Position numbers and translations under genes: made by a program. The notes under the pieces were generated by a model. That model was given only the letters and a program-made list of their open reading frames with translations. It was not told the origin of the DNA and ran no database searches. Shown piece after piece: positions 46,415 to 55,047 of a stretch of 64,000 bases of DNA. Each line of letters begins with the position of its first letter. Position 1 is the first letter of the stretch. The stretch comes from Novosphingobium sp. 9U (GTDB lineage Bacteria > Pseudomonadota > Alphaproteobacteria > Sphingomonadales > Sphingomonadaceae), in assembly GCF_902506425.1 (NCBI RefSeq), contig NZ_LR732469.1, positions 124,001-188,000 on the forward strand, in the 5' to 3' direction.

Positions 46415-46554
46415 TCAATCTTCTCCCTGGTACTCATCGGCGGTCGGAAAAAACTGATACCGCCTGGTTTTTTGCCGCTCGCACAAAGCCATTGATGCGG
46501 CAAGGGCCCTTTTCATGACGAAGGTTAGCAGCTAAGCGCCACCCCACCACGCGA

Positions 46555-46629
46555 TGGGGCGTCGCCAAGTGGTAAGGCACCGGTTTTTGGTACCGGCATT
46601 CGCAGGTTCGAATCCTGCCGCCCCAGCCA
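46555..46629 (+). tRNA. tRNA-Gln (TTG)
   Basis: A 75-nt cloverleaf including encoded CCA. Acceptor stem TGGGGCG/CGCCCCA, D stem GCC/GGC, anticodon stem CCGGT/ACCGG with loop TTTTGGT giving anticodon TTG, T stem GCAGG/CCTGC with loop TTCGAAT, discriminator G. Its 3' end is the integration site of the element to the right and remains intact. Confidence 0.96.
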
Positions 46630-46633
46630 TCGC
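46613..46633. repeat. attL core, element-tRNA junction
   Basis: Starts TCCTGCCGCCCCAGCC within the T stem and acceptor of tRNA-Gln and runs through CCA into ATCGC. Identical over 21 bp to 61757-61777; flanking bases differ on both sides. Confidence 0.88.
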
Positions 46634-47040
46634 AGACTTTTCCTGACTTCTCAGACTGTTAGTAGCTCGCCACACGAAGTTGTGAGGCAGCTCTGTGGGG
46701 CAGGGATGTGGTGCTGTTCCCCGACTTATGAGCCTGAGAACATCGTTATCGCCATGGCGGTTTTGGTACCGCCTGAGTCGCGACAACCTTATTGCGCCCG
46801 CATCGCTTGCCGATTGTTGATCCAGCCACGTGCTTCCACGTTAGCCTCGTGGCGAATGGCTCAGCCGCTCGAGCAAGAAGCCGGGCAAAGCGCAACCAGG
46901 GCGCATGCCGGAGAGCTTCCCGGCATGAACATGTGGAGAACACGCGCGCCTCTCTGGTTAATTGATCGGTAATGGTGTTACCTGCCGTCGCGACGAAAAG
47001 GCCCGAATAGGTCGGTCCTGTCGCGATCAAGGAAACCAAC
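46634..47040. other. Left-end non-coding region of the element with probable integrase arm sites
   Basis: Three 10-bp direct repeats at 13-bp spacing: TGTGAGGCAG (46681), TGTGGGGCAG (46694) and the weaker TGTGGTGCTG (46707). The same array is found at the right end (61659-61694). The spacing and position fit arm-type integrase binding sites. The rest of the 407 bp shows no supported gene; a minus-strand frame spanning 46746-47321 lacks protein-like features and is antisense to the YjzC-family gene. Confidence 0.6.
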
Positions 47041-47220
47041 ATGAAGAAAACGACGCTTCCTCCTGGCACCTCGGCACCAAGGTCAGGCCAGTACGAGCAA
47101 ATCGGGCCACGTGGCGGCCGCACGGGCGTAGAGCGCACCGTTGTTCGTGGTGAGCCGCTGCCGCCGACGCCCAGGTCTGGTATGGGGTACACCTTGGTTG
47201 ATCCCACAAAGACCCGCTGA
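47041..47220 (+). CDS. YjzC-family small protein
   Basis: A 59-residue protein with AAGGA seven bases before its ATG. The sequence contains SGQYEQIGPRGGRTGVERTVV followed by RGEPLPPTP and GYTLVDPTK, the full signature of the YjzC-like family of small polar proteins of unknown function. It is first in the element after the arm repeats, and probably cargo. Family recognition is strong; the role is unknown. Confidence 0.88.
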   Translation: MKKTTLPPGTSAPRSGQYEQIGPRGGRTGVERTVVRGEPLPPTPRSGMGYTLVDPTKTR

Positions 47221-47441
47221 GCCCATGCGGGAACCGCTGGCTTGATGTTCAATGCGGAGACGCGAAGTCCTTGGCTCTTGAGGAGGGACCGGCCTCGGCC
47301 CACCCCTCTTTCACTCCACACACGCCACGTCTTCTATAGGTGAACCTTAGGATAGCGGTGGGGCGGCTCCGCCCGGAGCCGCCCTCTCCTGGGCGCGGCC
47401 ACTAAACCGCGTGGGCTGAGAAACACAATCTTGAGGATAGC

Positions 47442-48338
47442 ATGGCGTTACCGCAACTATTTTCCCGCAGGAGGCGCCAGCAGTCTGGCCCTGCCAGTGA
47501 TATCTACTCATATGACTCCGTACCAGGAAAGGTACGGGTACAAATCGTACACTTGATTATCGAAGGTCTTGGCCGTCACGATCAGTACAGCGCGAACGCA
47601 CCTTGGTGGGCGTTCATGCTCAAGACGATGAGGAAGGAGAAGGGCGTCTTTCATTTGACGGATGGGTTCGCCCACACGACAGAGGAGTACTGTAACTGGC
47701 TCTTGGCCGAGAGCGACATCCCGACATTCCTGGATGGGATAGAGGTGGCGTTCCAGGCTATCAAGGCGATGAAAGGTGAGTATCGGGAACAAGAATACGG
47801 TGAGATCGAGAACGAACTAAATGCGCGCCTTGCGGAGGCGGCAGTGGGATATCAACTCAAATCAGGCAGCATCATCCAACTTGATCGCGAAATAATCCAC
47901 AAGGAGGTGGTGATGCCCGCTTTGCAGTTGCTGGCCGACCCACGTTTTGCTGGAGCTAACGACGAGTACCTGGATGCACATCGGTTCTATCGCGACGGTG
48001 ACTTCGAAAGCTGCCTGATTGAATGTGGAAAGGCCTTCGAAAGCGTTCTGAAGGTTATTGGGGGAAAGCGTAACTGGGCGATCACTCCTAACGACGCCGC
48101 GAGCAAGCTTGTCTCGGCTGCTTTCACCTCCGGGTTCATACCTAACTACATGCAGGGGCAATTCACGGCGCTTCGGGCGGTACTGGAGGCTGGCGTGCCC
48201 GTGGTAAGAAATCGGATGTCCGGGCATGGTGCAGGCGGTCAGGTTCGGCAGGTGGATCGACATCTTGCCGCCTACCAGCTCCACCAGACAGCAGCCGCAA
48301 TCGTGTTCCTAGTTGATCATGACAGGCTTACGCCGTGA
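47442..48338 (+). CDS. STM4504/CBY_0614-type protein with abortive-infection C-terminal domain
   Basis: A 298-residue soluble protein with GAGG upstream of its ATG. The N-terminal IYSYDSVPGKVRVQIVHLI block matches the STM4504/CBY_0614 group. The C-terminus, NRMSGHGAGGQVRQVDRHLAAY followed by HQTAAAIVFLVD, matches the Abi_C domain seen in abortive-infection and other defence proteins. Base composition looks more A+T-rich than the host genes, fitting horizontal origin. A phage-defence role is inference from the domain and the location in a mobile element. Confidence 0.8.
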   Translation: MALPQLFSRRRRQQSGPASDIYSYDSVPGKVRVQIVHLIIEGLGRHDQYSANAPWWAFMLKTMRKEKGVFHLTDGFAHTTEEYCNWLLAESDIPTFLDGIEVAFQAIKAMKGEYREQEYGEIENELNARLAEAAVGYQLKSGSIIQLDREIIHKEVVMPALQLLADPRFAGANDEYLDAHRFYRDGDFESCLIECGKAFESVLKVIGGKRNWAITPNDAASKLVSAAFTSGFIPNYMQGQFTALRAVLEAGVPVVRNRMSGHGAGGQVRQVDRHLAAYQLHQTAAAIVFLVDHDRLTP

Positions 48339-48480
48339 TGACGGCAGGATAGTATCTAGGCAGTTCCCCAGCGCCGGGTTTGCAAGAGAGGTCAGGCACA
48401 AATGACGGGCGCGCAGCGATTAGGCGAAAAAAGCAGGGCCTCTGCCGGGAACGCGTAAACTCGAGCGCCCCTCAGGCCCC

Positions 48481-49020
48481 CTAAGTTATCGCTCGGTACA
48501 CGCTCGTCCGGCTGATCCCCAACTCGCGCGCTATGTCGGTGGGCCTCTTGCCCGCCCGATGCATCTCGGCAATCCGGTCGTTGTCGAGCTTGGCAGGTCG
48601 TCCCCTGTAGACTCCCTTCTCTTTGGCCTTCTCGATCCCATCCTTCTGCCGCTCTCTGCGAATGTCCATCTCGAACTCCGCGAAGCTGGCGAGGATGTTC
48701 AACAGGAGCTTTCCGTCTGATCGCGTGGTGTCGATTGCGCCCTGTTGCAGGCATCGGAACGTGACGCCCTTGGCTGCTAGCCCGTCAACGATCTGCCGTA
48801 GGTCGATCATGGAGCGCGCGAGGCGATCCAGGCGAGTGACAACTAGCGTGTCGCCCTCTCGGACGAATGCCAGCGCCTGTGCAAGCTGCTCTCGCTCGTC
48901 CAGGCTCTTACCGCTTCGCTTCTCAGCAAAGACGCGCTCGCACCCGGCGGCTACTAGCTGCTCTTGCTGCACCTCTAGGCTCTGGCCCACAGTGCTCACC
49001 CTTGCATATCCCACAAGCAT
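48481..49020 (-). CDS. Serine recombinase, resolvase/invertase family
   Basis: A 179-residue small serine recombinase. Nucleophile S9 in GYARVSTVGQS, arginine-rich catalytic block TRLDRLARSMIDL, FAEFEMDIRRERQKDGI long helix, and a C-terminal Hin-type helix-turn-helix (RPTDIARELGISRTSVYRAI). The start is the ATG at 49020. It could resolve or invert DNA within the element; a promoter flanked by inverted repeats lies about 260 bp upstream. It follows the 76-residue gene by 22 bp. Confidence 0.95.
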   Translation of the reverse strand: MLVGYARVSTVGQSLEVQQEQLVAAGCERVFAEKRSGKSLDEREQLAQALAFVREGDTLVVTRLDRLARSMIDLRQIVDGLAAKGVTFRCLQQGAIDTTRSDGKLLLNILASFAEFEMDIRRERQKDGIEKAKEKGVYRGRPAKLDNDRIAEMHRAGKRPTDIARELGISRTSVYRAIT

Positions 49021-49042
49021 CTGAGGTTCTCCCGAGTTCGCC

Positions 49043-49273
49043 TTAGGCAGCCAACAGCCGGTCGAGGCGCGCGGAGACAGCACGAGCCCGCACACCGGCA
49101 GCGATCCACTCAGGGTCGCACGGATCGTAAGTAAGGTTCAGTTCCTCGACATCCCCGAGCAGACGCTCGACGCGCTTACGTGCAGCAGCCGGACGGCCAA
49201 GGAAGAGGACGTCCGCACGATCACGAGCGCGGCGGGCGGAAGACATTACGACGTTCTCGAAGGCAGCGAGCAT
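49043..49273 (-). CDS. Small hypothetical protein upstream of the serine recombinase
   Basis: A 76-residue basic protein starting at the ATG at 49273, with AAAAGGAA eight bases upstream and a good sigma-70-like promoter 49293-49338. Sequence segments are ENVVMSSARRARDRADVLFLG and VEELNLTYDPCDPEWIAAG. No family is recognised. Probably co-transcribed with the recombinase and may regulate it. Confidence 0.6.
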   Translation of the reverse strand: MLAAFENVVMSSARRARDRADVLFLGRPAAARKRVERLLGDVEELNLTYDPCDPEWIAAGVRARAVSARLDRLLAA

Positions 49274-49278
49274 AACAG

Positions 49279-49347
49279 TGTTCCTTTTGGGTCTAAGATG
49301 CCTAAGCATATGTGTAACAAAATACCTGTGTCAACCCAAAAGGAACA
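49279..49347 (-). promoter_or_regulatory. Promoter flanked by 14-bp inverted repeats
   Basis: Read on the minus strand, TTGACA (-35) is followed after 18 bp by TATGCT (-10), directed at the gene starting at 49273. Perfect 14-bp inverted repeats (TGTTCCTTTTGGGT at 49279-49292, complement at 49334-49347) flank it; the outer one abuts the -35 and the inner one covers the ribosome binding site. A related ACCCAAAGGA lies at 49384. They may be operators or recombination sites. Confidence 0.65.
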
Positions 49348-49920
49348 GAAAAGTTGTACCAGGCTCTTGTGCCCTGTGGGTGTACCCAAAGGATGCAGTT
49401 GCGTTGCAGCCAGGATGAGCATGCCGCCACGATCCGGCGAGAGTGTCGCCTGGGCCACGTCGGCCAGCCCTCAGGAACCCGCAGGCACCCTCAGGTCACA
49501 CAGGGATCATCTCGGCGGACCCACCCCATGGGGGGAAGCGCGGAACATCGTCATGCGTTATCCCGCTGCGGATTTTTTTAGCTGGACTGATCGGCTTTTG
49601 AGTTGCCCGAAGGCACCTGAGGATCAAGCCGTTAAGCCCGCAAAACTGCGAAAAGAGCGTGAAGCGCCACATTCGCCAAGGGCGGGAGCTCTCGCTGCTT
49701 TTAACTCCTCTTTGCCGTGTTTCCGAGGCCTTATTGCAGACGCCAAGCCGAGGCAGGAACCAGCCCGTAAACTCTCTTCTCCGAGGGTGGGTGGTATTGG
49801 ACCATAACCGCGCGGGTCAGCTTCCAGGCACAATGAGCAGGTTGTCGCCGTCTGAGCAGTGGACTTTTGCGTTTGGATATGAGTTCCTGCAATAAATGAT
49901 TCGCCTGTGGGGAGGTAACA
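49348..49920. other. Intergenic region in the element, no supported gene
   Basis: About 570 bp without a convincing coding frame. It holds one copy of a repeated element motif (CCGAGGGTGGGTG core at 49781-49793, extended 49772-49798) 120 bp before the membrane-protein gene, and a T-run near 49574-49580. Confidence 0.5.
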
Positions 49921-50295
49921 GTGACGAAAACGCATAGAGCATTTCTGATCGCCGCCATTATTGGTGAAGTCCTGCTGCTGCTCGGTATCCTCTTGGGTCA
50001 CCACACCGAGCTTTACCCAATTATCGGTGTAAAGCGCTTCCTACGTGATTCATGTTTGGCTGTCTGGGCAGTGGCCGTCCCAGCGTGGTTCACCCTGGAG
50101 GCGATGCTCTTCGCACCGGACCCGACTACGGAGCCGGTGCGCGCGCAAGCCTTTGCCAGAGGTCAGAGAGCCGGTCTTTACGCCACAACTGTGGCTGGCG
50201 CGATCATCTTCGCGGCCCTTGGATTATCAGCTCCGGAGGCCCAGCAGGTCACGGTACCACCCACGCAAGCCCCGCCGACGCCCTCAGGAACATAG
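49921..50295 (+). CDS. Small membrane protein of the element
   Basis: A 124-residue protein starting with GTG at 49921 and a strong GGGGAGG ribosome binding site. Three hydrophobic segments: about residues 7-26 (AFLIAAIIGEVLLLLGILLG), 44-66 (DSCLAVWAVAVPAWFTLEAM) and 86-104 (LYATTVAGAIIFAALGL), then a Pro/Thr-rich tail. Function unknown. It is convergent with the giant virion-protein gene. Holin-like topology is conceivable but unsupported. Confidence 0.75.
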   Translation: MTKTHRAFLIAAIIGEVLLLLGILLGHHTELYPIIGVKRFLRDSCLAVWAVAVPAWFTLEAMLFAPDPTTEPVRAQAFARGQRAGLYATTVAGAIIFAALGLSAPEAQQVTVPPTQAPPTPSGT

Positions 50296-50347
50296 TTGGA
50301 AGATGCCCACGGCAGGGGGACCGCGCTGGAGGCACGGTCCCCCTCAC

Positions 50348-53300
50348 TCACATGCGCGAAGGCTCGGGCAATCCCATTGCCGCCACGTCCTGCATCGCCT
50401 GCCCAGCGGCGTCCCTGCGCGATAGACCCTCGGCCATGTAGTCGCTCAAGGACTTCATAGCTGTCCGATCCGAAGCGTACTGCGGGTTCCGCTCCATTAG
50501 CAGCTCACGGGCAGGAGCGTTGAAGTCGCGCATGACCGCGACAATCTCGTCCTGCTTCTGCTCCTTGCTGGGCAGCTTCTGGAACCAGGGGTCGGACATG
50601 AGGTAGCCTAAAGCCTCCTTCATGGTCTCTCCTTGGTCATTGAGGGCTTCGCCGCCCCGGATGTGGCGCAAGTCGGACAGCTCCTCGCTGGTCAGCTTAA
50701 AGCCAGCCGGGTCGGCCCTGCGGAGCGCCTGTATGTCGATGCCAAGGTCAGCAAGCTGAGCAGTGACGGGGTCAACATCAGACGTGGTCCCAAAAGCGAC
50801 CCCGAGAGCCCTCCCGTCGACATCATTGCCGAGCGGGTCGACCTTGGACGGCAGCAGCATCCCACCGCCCGGCACGGACCGGAGAATGTTGTCCATCCAG
50901 CCGATGGCTTCAGGAGCAGAGCCGTGGAAGGTGTCGTTCAGCGTGCGTGACGTGCCCGCGAATGGGATCGTGCGAGCGAAGGCGGACTGCACGGCCTTCT
51001 CGTACCCCGGCACCAAACCCTCTTCTTGGTCGGAGAATACCGACTTCATCAGGTCGCGGATGCCGGTGACGTAGGTCTTCTCGAGGATGCCTTCGCGCGC
51101 AGCGAGGAAGGCAATCTGGATCGCGCCCGAAAGCGCTTCCTCATGCTCCGCACCTGCGTTGCCAGCATCCTGGTAGGCCTTGACGGCCTGCCCCACGAAC
51201 CCGCCCAAGGCGAGCGTCAGGGCGAACGGATCAAGCCTGCCGATTTCCACGAAGGAGCCTCCAGGAAGGTTCAGGCGTCCCGGAGGTGCCCCTCGAAGAT
51301 TGGCAGAGTTGTCGTAGCCGCCGTTGGTCAGCGTGATGGCACCCGATGCGGCAAGCACCGCACCCATGCCGATGACCATGGAGCCCAGCTCCATTCGGGC
51401 CTTCTCAAGTTCGGCCTCCATCCCGCCTTTTGCGAGGATGTCCTGGACCTCCTTGGCCTTGGAACCCCAAGGAGTGTAGGAGACCATGCCGCGCTCGAAG
51501 ATGCGGACGGGTGTGCGGATGTAGGGAGCGAGCAGACCCTCGAAGGTCCCGAGGGAAACCGCCTTGTCCAGCATCTGCGCGCCCTTGGCAGCGGTCTGGC
51601 CTCCAGCGGTCTGGGGGCCATCCATGAACAGGACCCGCTCGGCTTCCTTTTCGGCTTGCTGAGAGAGCCCCAAGGCGAACCTGAGGTCCTCTGGCAGGTC
51701 ACCGTGGGTCGCGAGGGCATCCTCCACCTGATCGAGCAGATCGCGGGGCGGCATCTCAGCCAGCTGCACCGCGCGTTGCTGTGCAAGCTGCAGCATCTCT
51801 TCGACGGGCAACCCCAGTTGCATCGTCTCCCGGACAGCTTGCCGAGCTGCCAGGGCGTAAGTCTCTTTCGTCTTCACGAAGGAGCGGCCCCAGTCGTCCA
51901 GGCTCCCGACGAGGGCTTTTGCCGTGGCCGTGCCCAGAGCATCCACAGTGTTACCCACAGCGGCCCGCGTGCGATATAGGGTCTCCAGCAGCCGCCCGAA
52001 GGAGCCGCCACCCACTTCAGCCATCTTATCGTCGAAGGCAGTGAGGTTGGTCACTGCGAGGCGCGGCTTGTCCGAGAGCTCTCGAACATCCGGCGGTCGA
52101 TAGCCTTGCTCGACTAGCGCAACCTTGGAGGCGGAGGCTCGGAGCGCCGCCTTGCTCTCCCGCCCGTTCGCAACAGACGCGATCCGCTCGACATCCGACC
52201 ACCACTCCCACTTTATCCGATCCATTGCAGCTCGGATGCCGCGCTTATGAGCAGTCATGTAGACCCTGCGGCCCACCTCCAACTCGAAGCGAAGGGCAAG
52301 TGCCTCGTCAGCCTTACCCGCTATCTCCATGTTCCTCGCCGCCCAGCGCTTCGCAGCGCCGTTGCGGAAGAAGTCATGCCCGATGAAGCCGATGGTGTTG
52401 AACAAGCCAGATGCTGGCGTGAGGGAGTTGGACTTGATGAACGATGTCACCGTGTTCATGGTCCTGCGCCATGCCGAGACCGCCTGGGCCTCTGCAGGAT
52501 TGAGCAGGACCTCTTGGACCCGGTCTAAGTCGTCTAGGTTCTGAAGCCGAGAGATGAGGTCGACAAACTCGCCCTCGCCTAACTCCTTGAGCGATGCATC
52601 TACTCGCTTACGGACGCTCTCCTGCGTTTCGACGTGAAGAACGTCGTCCCGGATTTCAGCCATAGCCAACTTGCCGGTGTGCCACCGCATGTCTGCGAGG
52701 CCTCGAGCAATCTGCGCCTTGATGGCGGTGCCCTCGGCGTGGATGCGGATGGCCTTGGAGAGTTCGTCCAAGAGGCCCTCGCGTGCCTCGCGGTTCCCCT
52801 TCAGTATCTCCGGCAGGTACTTGTCCTTGGCGCGGGTGAACTGGAGGGCAGCCAGTAGCTGCTGATGGCCACCGATGCGGCCATCCGTCACGGCCTGCTG
52901 GGTGCGCTCGAGGGCCGCAGCGGTATCCGCTTCGGTCACTCCGGCCCCGTAGGCTGCCTTGAAGGCATTGTCCTGCTGCTTGGTCGTCTTAGCGCCGAGC
53001 CCGGCCTTCTCGAGGACGGCCTCAGTGGCCTCCTCCAGGAGCGTGGCTGCGCGCTTCGCGCCGTCCGCGTCAAGACCGTGGTCCGTAGCGTCGAGCCCGA
53101 GGAGCGAGCGATAGTGCGGATCGTCAACGACGCCGCCACTCAGCTCTGCGTTCTCCAGGCGCTGAGCCCATCGCTGGGCCTGCTGGACCGTCATCTTCCC
53201 GACGCGGTCCTGGATCGCCTTACGGGCCACCGACATCTCACCCACCAGCTCGCGCGTGGTGAGGATCGCGCCCTCGTCGAGGACGTCGTCAGCTTGGCCG

Positions 53301-54043
53301 GTGAGGCGGTTGAATGTGGGTGCGCGGGGGGTGTTCTCTCGGGTGGCCGAGACGGCACGTCCTGCGGTTTCCTTGCGGGCAGCCTGCAGGTCCTCCGCGA
53401 CATCCTCCGTGGCACGCTCGATGCGCGCCGGGGTGATGGCAGAGGTGAGCCGAGGCGTGCGCCCGTAGCGCAGCGCCAGCATGTCGCGGGCAGCTACAGT
53501 TCCCCACTTGGCAGCGGGGATGATCGTAGCGCCCAGCACGTACCCGCCAGCGGCCCCGAGGGCACCGCCAGAGGCAGCGCCGAGGAGGCGGGACTTCAGG
53601 TCACCGTCAGCCGACCCGGAGCCGTAGAGGGCCCCTTGGACGCCTCCGGCCACCACCATCCCCTTGAGGCCTGTGGTGAGCCCACGGGCCGTCGCAGCGG
53701 CCTTAACGCGACCACCCCAACCCAGCACGGGCAGGAAGCCGCCGGTCAGCTGACCAGAGATGTAGGAAGCGGCGTGGTCCTCTTGGATGTCCGACAAGGC
53801 CTGCCGGTTATCCGCAAGCGCCTTGTCATAGTCCTTGCCGAGGAGGAGCCAATCGGCCCCTGCCCCGATTTCGTCGAGGTACCCAAAGGTGACAGTGTCA
53901 GCCAAGCCGTAGACGAAGCTGCCTGCGGTGTCGGTCTTGACGCGGTTGCGGGACCCAGAGCTACGCTCGACGGGCCTCTGCTCGGTCTGCGGTTCGGCCT
54001 CAGCGGCATCCGCTTCCGCGAAGAGATTGTCTAGGTCGCTCAT
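50348..54043 (-). CDS. Podovirus-type internal virion / DNA ejection protein
   Basis: A 1231-residue protein resembling giant internal virion or polyvalent proteins of T7-like and related podoviruses. These are packed in the head and ejected into the cell to form a DNA-transfer channel. After a charged N-terminus it has Gly/Ala-rich hydrophobic stretches (TAGSFVYGLADTVTFGYLDE, GAASGGALGAAGGYVLGATI), long helical regions (about 190-780), another hydrophobic patch (GSMVIGMGAVLAASGAITLT) and a helical C-terminus. No lysozyme or transglycosylase motif was identified. Last gene of the operon; its start overlaps the upstream gene (ATGA). Confidence 0.75.
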   Translation of the reverse strand: MSDLDNLFAEADAAEAEPQTEQRPVERSSGSRNRVKTDTAGSFVYGLADTVTFGYLDEIGAGADWLLLGKDYDKALADNRQALSDIQEDHAASYISGQLTGGFLPVLGWGGRVKAAATARGLTTGLKGMVVAGGVQGALYGSGSADGDLKSRLLGAASGGALGAAGGYVLGATIIPAAKWGTVAARDMLALRYGRTPRLTSAITPARIERATEDVAEDLQAARKETAGRAVSATRENTPRAPTFNRLTGQADDVLDEGAILTTRELVGEMSVARKAIQDRVGKMTVQQAQRWAQRLENAELSGGVVDDPHYRSLLGLDATDHGLDADGAKRAATLLEEATEAVLEKAGLGAKTTKQQDNAFKAAYGAGVTEADTAAALERTQQAVTDGRIGGHQQLLAALQFTRAKDKYLPEILKGNREAREGLLDELSKAIRIHAEGTAIKAQIARGLADMRWHTGKLAMAEIRDDVLHVETQESVRKRVDASLKELGEGEFVDLISRLQNLDDLDRVQEVLLNPAEAQAVSAWRRTMNTVTSFIKSNSLTPASGLFNTIGFIGHDFFRNGAAKRWAARNMEIAGKADEALALRFELEVGRRVYMTAHKRGIRAAMDRIKWEWWSDVERIASVANGRESKAALRASASKVALVEQGYRPPDVRELSDKPRLAVTNLTAFDDKMAEVGGGSFGRLLETLYRTRAAVGNTVDALGTATAKALVGSLDDWGRSFVKTKETYALAARQAVRETMQLGLPVEEMLQLAQQRAVQLAEMPPRDLLDQVEDALATHGDLPEDLRFALGLSQQAEKEAERVLFMDGPQTAGGQTAAKGAQMLDKAVSLGTFEGLLAPYIRTPVRIFERGMVSYTPWGSKAKEVQDILAKGGMEAELEKARMELGSMVIGMGAVLAASGAITLTNGGYDNSANLRGAPPGRLNLPGGSFVEIGRLDPFALTLALGGFVGQAVKAYQDAGNAGAEHEEALSGAIQIAFLAAREGILEKTYVTGIRDLMKSVFSDQEEGLVPGYEKAVQSAFARTIPFAGTSRTLNDTFHGSAPEAIGWMDNILRSVPGGGMLLPSKVDPLGNDVDGRALGVAFGTTSDVDPVTAQLADLGIDIQALRRADPAGFKLTSEELSDLRHIRGGEALNDQGETMKEALGYLMSDPWFQKLPSKEQKQDEIVAVMRDFNAPARELLMERNPQYASDRTAMKSLSDYMAEGLSRRDAAGQAMQDVAAMGLPEPSRM

Positions 54044-54330
54044 GGGGTCCCTTGGTTACCGGCGGGGGAAAGGAAGGTCGCGGCCCGCAACCCGGCGAGC
54101 CGCTCCCGGCGGCGCTTGCTGCGAGCGGCTGCTTGCTTGCTGTCGCACGCTCGGCAGTCCGCGCGCTTTCCGTCGTGGGTTTTGCGGTCGATTGCGAACG
54201 ACGCGAGCGGAAGGTGCCCTTGGCAGCGGAAGCAGAACTTGCATCCGGGCGCTACAGACAGCGGAGCCGACTTGCGCGGTCGTCCGAGCGGTAATGGTGT
54301 GGCGGGTTGAGGGGAAAGCGAGTGCTTCAC
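54040..54330 (-). CDS. Small zinc-ribbon-like (CxxC...CxxC) phage-type protein
   Basis: A 96-residue basic protein with CKFCFRCQGHLPLASFAIDR and ADCRACDSKQ. The pattern CxxC-x(n)-FxxD-x(n)-CxxC suggests a single zinc site. It has the same layout as the protein at 55048. Such proteins are frequent in phage genomes near HNH endonucleases, but no HNH motif is seen. Four-base overlaps link it to the genes on both sides. Confidence 0.75.
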   Translation of the reverse strand: MKHSLSPQPATPLPLGRPRKSAPLSVAPGCKFCFRCQGHLPLASFAIDRKTHDGKRADCRACDSKQAAARSKRRRERLAGLRAATFLSPAGNQGTP

Positions 54331-54506
54331 TCTGAGCCCCCTTTAAACGGCGATAGGCGGGCTTGGTGCGCACGACGGCGCGCGGCATCTCGTTCAAGGC
54401 ACTCCAGGCACTTGCCGCTACTTCGCAGCGCCCAGAAGGCAAAACCGGAACGGCGGTCGAGGTCGCCAATCTCGCGAGCAGCGGTGGCGAACGGAAATCG
54501 TGTCAT
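54327..54506 (-). CDS. Very small CxxC protein of the phage-type operon
   Basis: A 59-residue basic protein starting at the ATG at 54506 with an AGGAAAG ribosome binding site. It contains SGKCLECLERDAARRRAHQA, one CxxC pair that could bind metal as a dimer. Its stop overlaps the next start (ATGA). It is short, but coupling on its downstream side supports it. Confidence 0.65.
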   Translation of the reverse strand: MTRFPFATAAREIGDLDRRSGFAFWALRSSGKCLECLERDAARRRAHQARLSPFKGGSE

Positions 54507-54573
54507 GATGATCTTTCCTGGTGGTCGGTTTATCCGTGGCAGGGCGGCTGGCGGAATTGTGTCGGTGTGCGGG

Positions 54574-54990
54574 CTAGTTGTCCTGGGCCAGCGCGGGAGT
54601 CGGGTCCCACGGCGCGAGAGCAGCCGCGAACGGGTCGCCCACGGCATCGGCACTTGTGGCTGCAATCTCCGGCAAGCCGTCGCGGAGGAAGGCTTGCAGC
54701 GCCTTTCGGCGCTCGAAGCTTGGGGTGCCCACTTGCAACAGCTGCACGGCCCCGGAGTGTTCCTCGGGAGTCCTGCAAGATTTGAGGGCCTTATCGAGCG
54801 CCGCGCGCTCGGCAAATCGGCAGGCGAGCTCGGCAGTGCTGATGTACCCGCCGCCGGAGCAATCTTTGATCTTCAGGTGCTGCCGCGACGTGGGCTCATG
54901 CGACACGGCAGCACGGCGCAAGCGGGCCGTCGCCAAGGCAGACAACAGCTCGTCGGCCCGTGCATCCCGGTCGCCATTCTTCAGGCGCAT
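54574..54990 (-). CDS. Hypothetical protein of the phage-type operon
   Basis: A 138-residue soluble protein from the ATG at 54990 (MRLKNGDRDARADELLSAL). A TTG four codons upstream is an alternative start. Mostly helical, with AELACRFAERAALDKALKSC and FERRKALQAFLRDGLPEIAA. No recognised family. A plus-strand frame over the same bases looks like its shadow because the operon runs minus. Confidence 0.55.
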   Translation of the reverse strand: MRLKNGDRDARADELLSALATARLRRAAVSHEPTSRQHLKIKDCSGGGYISTAELACRFAERAALDKALKSCRTPEEHSGAVQLLQVGTPSFERRKALQAFLRDGLPEIAATSADAVGDPFAAALAPWDPTPALAQDN

Positions 54991-55047
54991 TTCAGAGAGC
55001 AACGTCGCTTAAGTGCGCGTCAGAATAGCGAGGCATGAAAAGGCCTT

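Noticed and set aside
46746..47321. Minus-strand frame of 191 codons near attL
   Set aside because: It is antisense to the clear YjzC-family gene and overlaps the non-coding arm region; the sequence is not protein-like.
49348..49920. Short plus- and minus-strand frames in the gap before the membrane-protein gene
   Set aside because: No ribosome binding sites or conserved features; composition suggests chance frames.
51026..54034. Plus-strand frames opposite the giant virion-type gene
   Set aside because: Shadows of a 1231-codon gene that is coupled to its operon; no motifs.
54578..55012. Plus-strand frame opposite the 138-residue operon gene
   Set aside because: All surrounding genes form a tightly coupled minus-strand operon; the plus frame has no ribosome binding site or family match.
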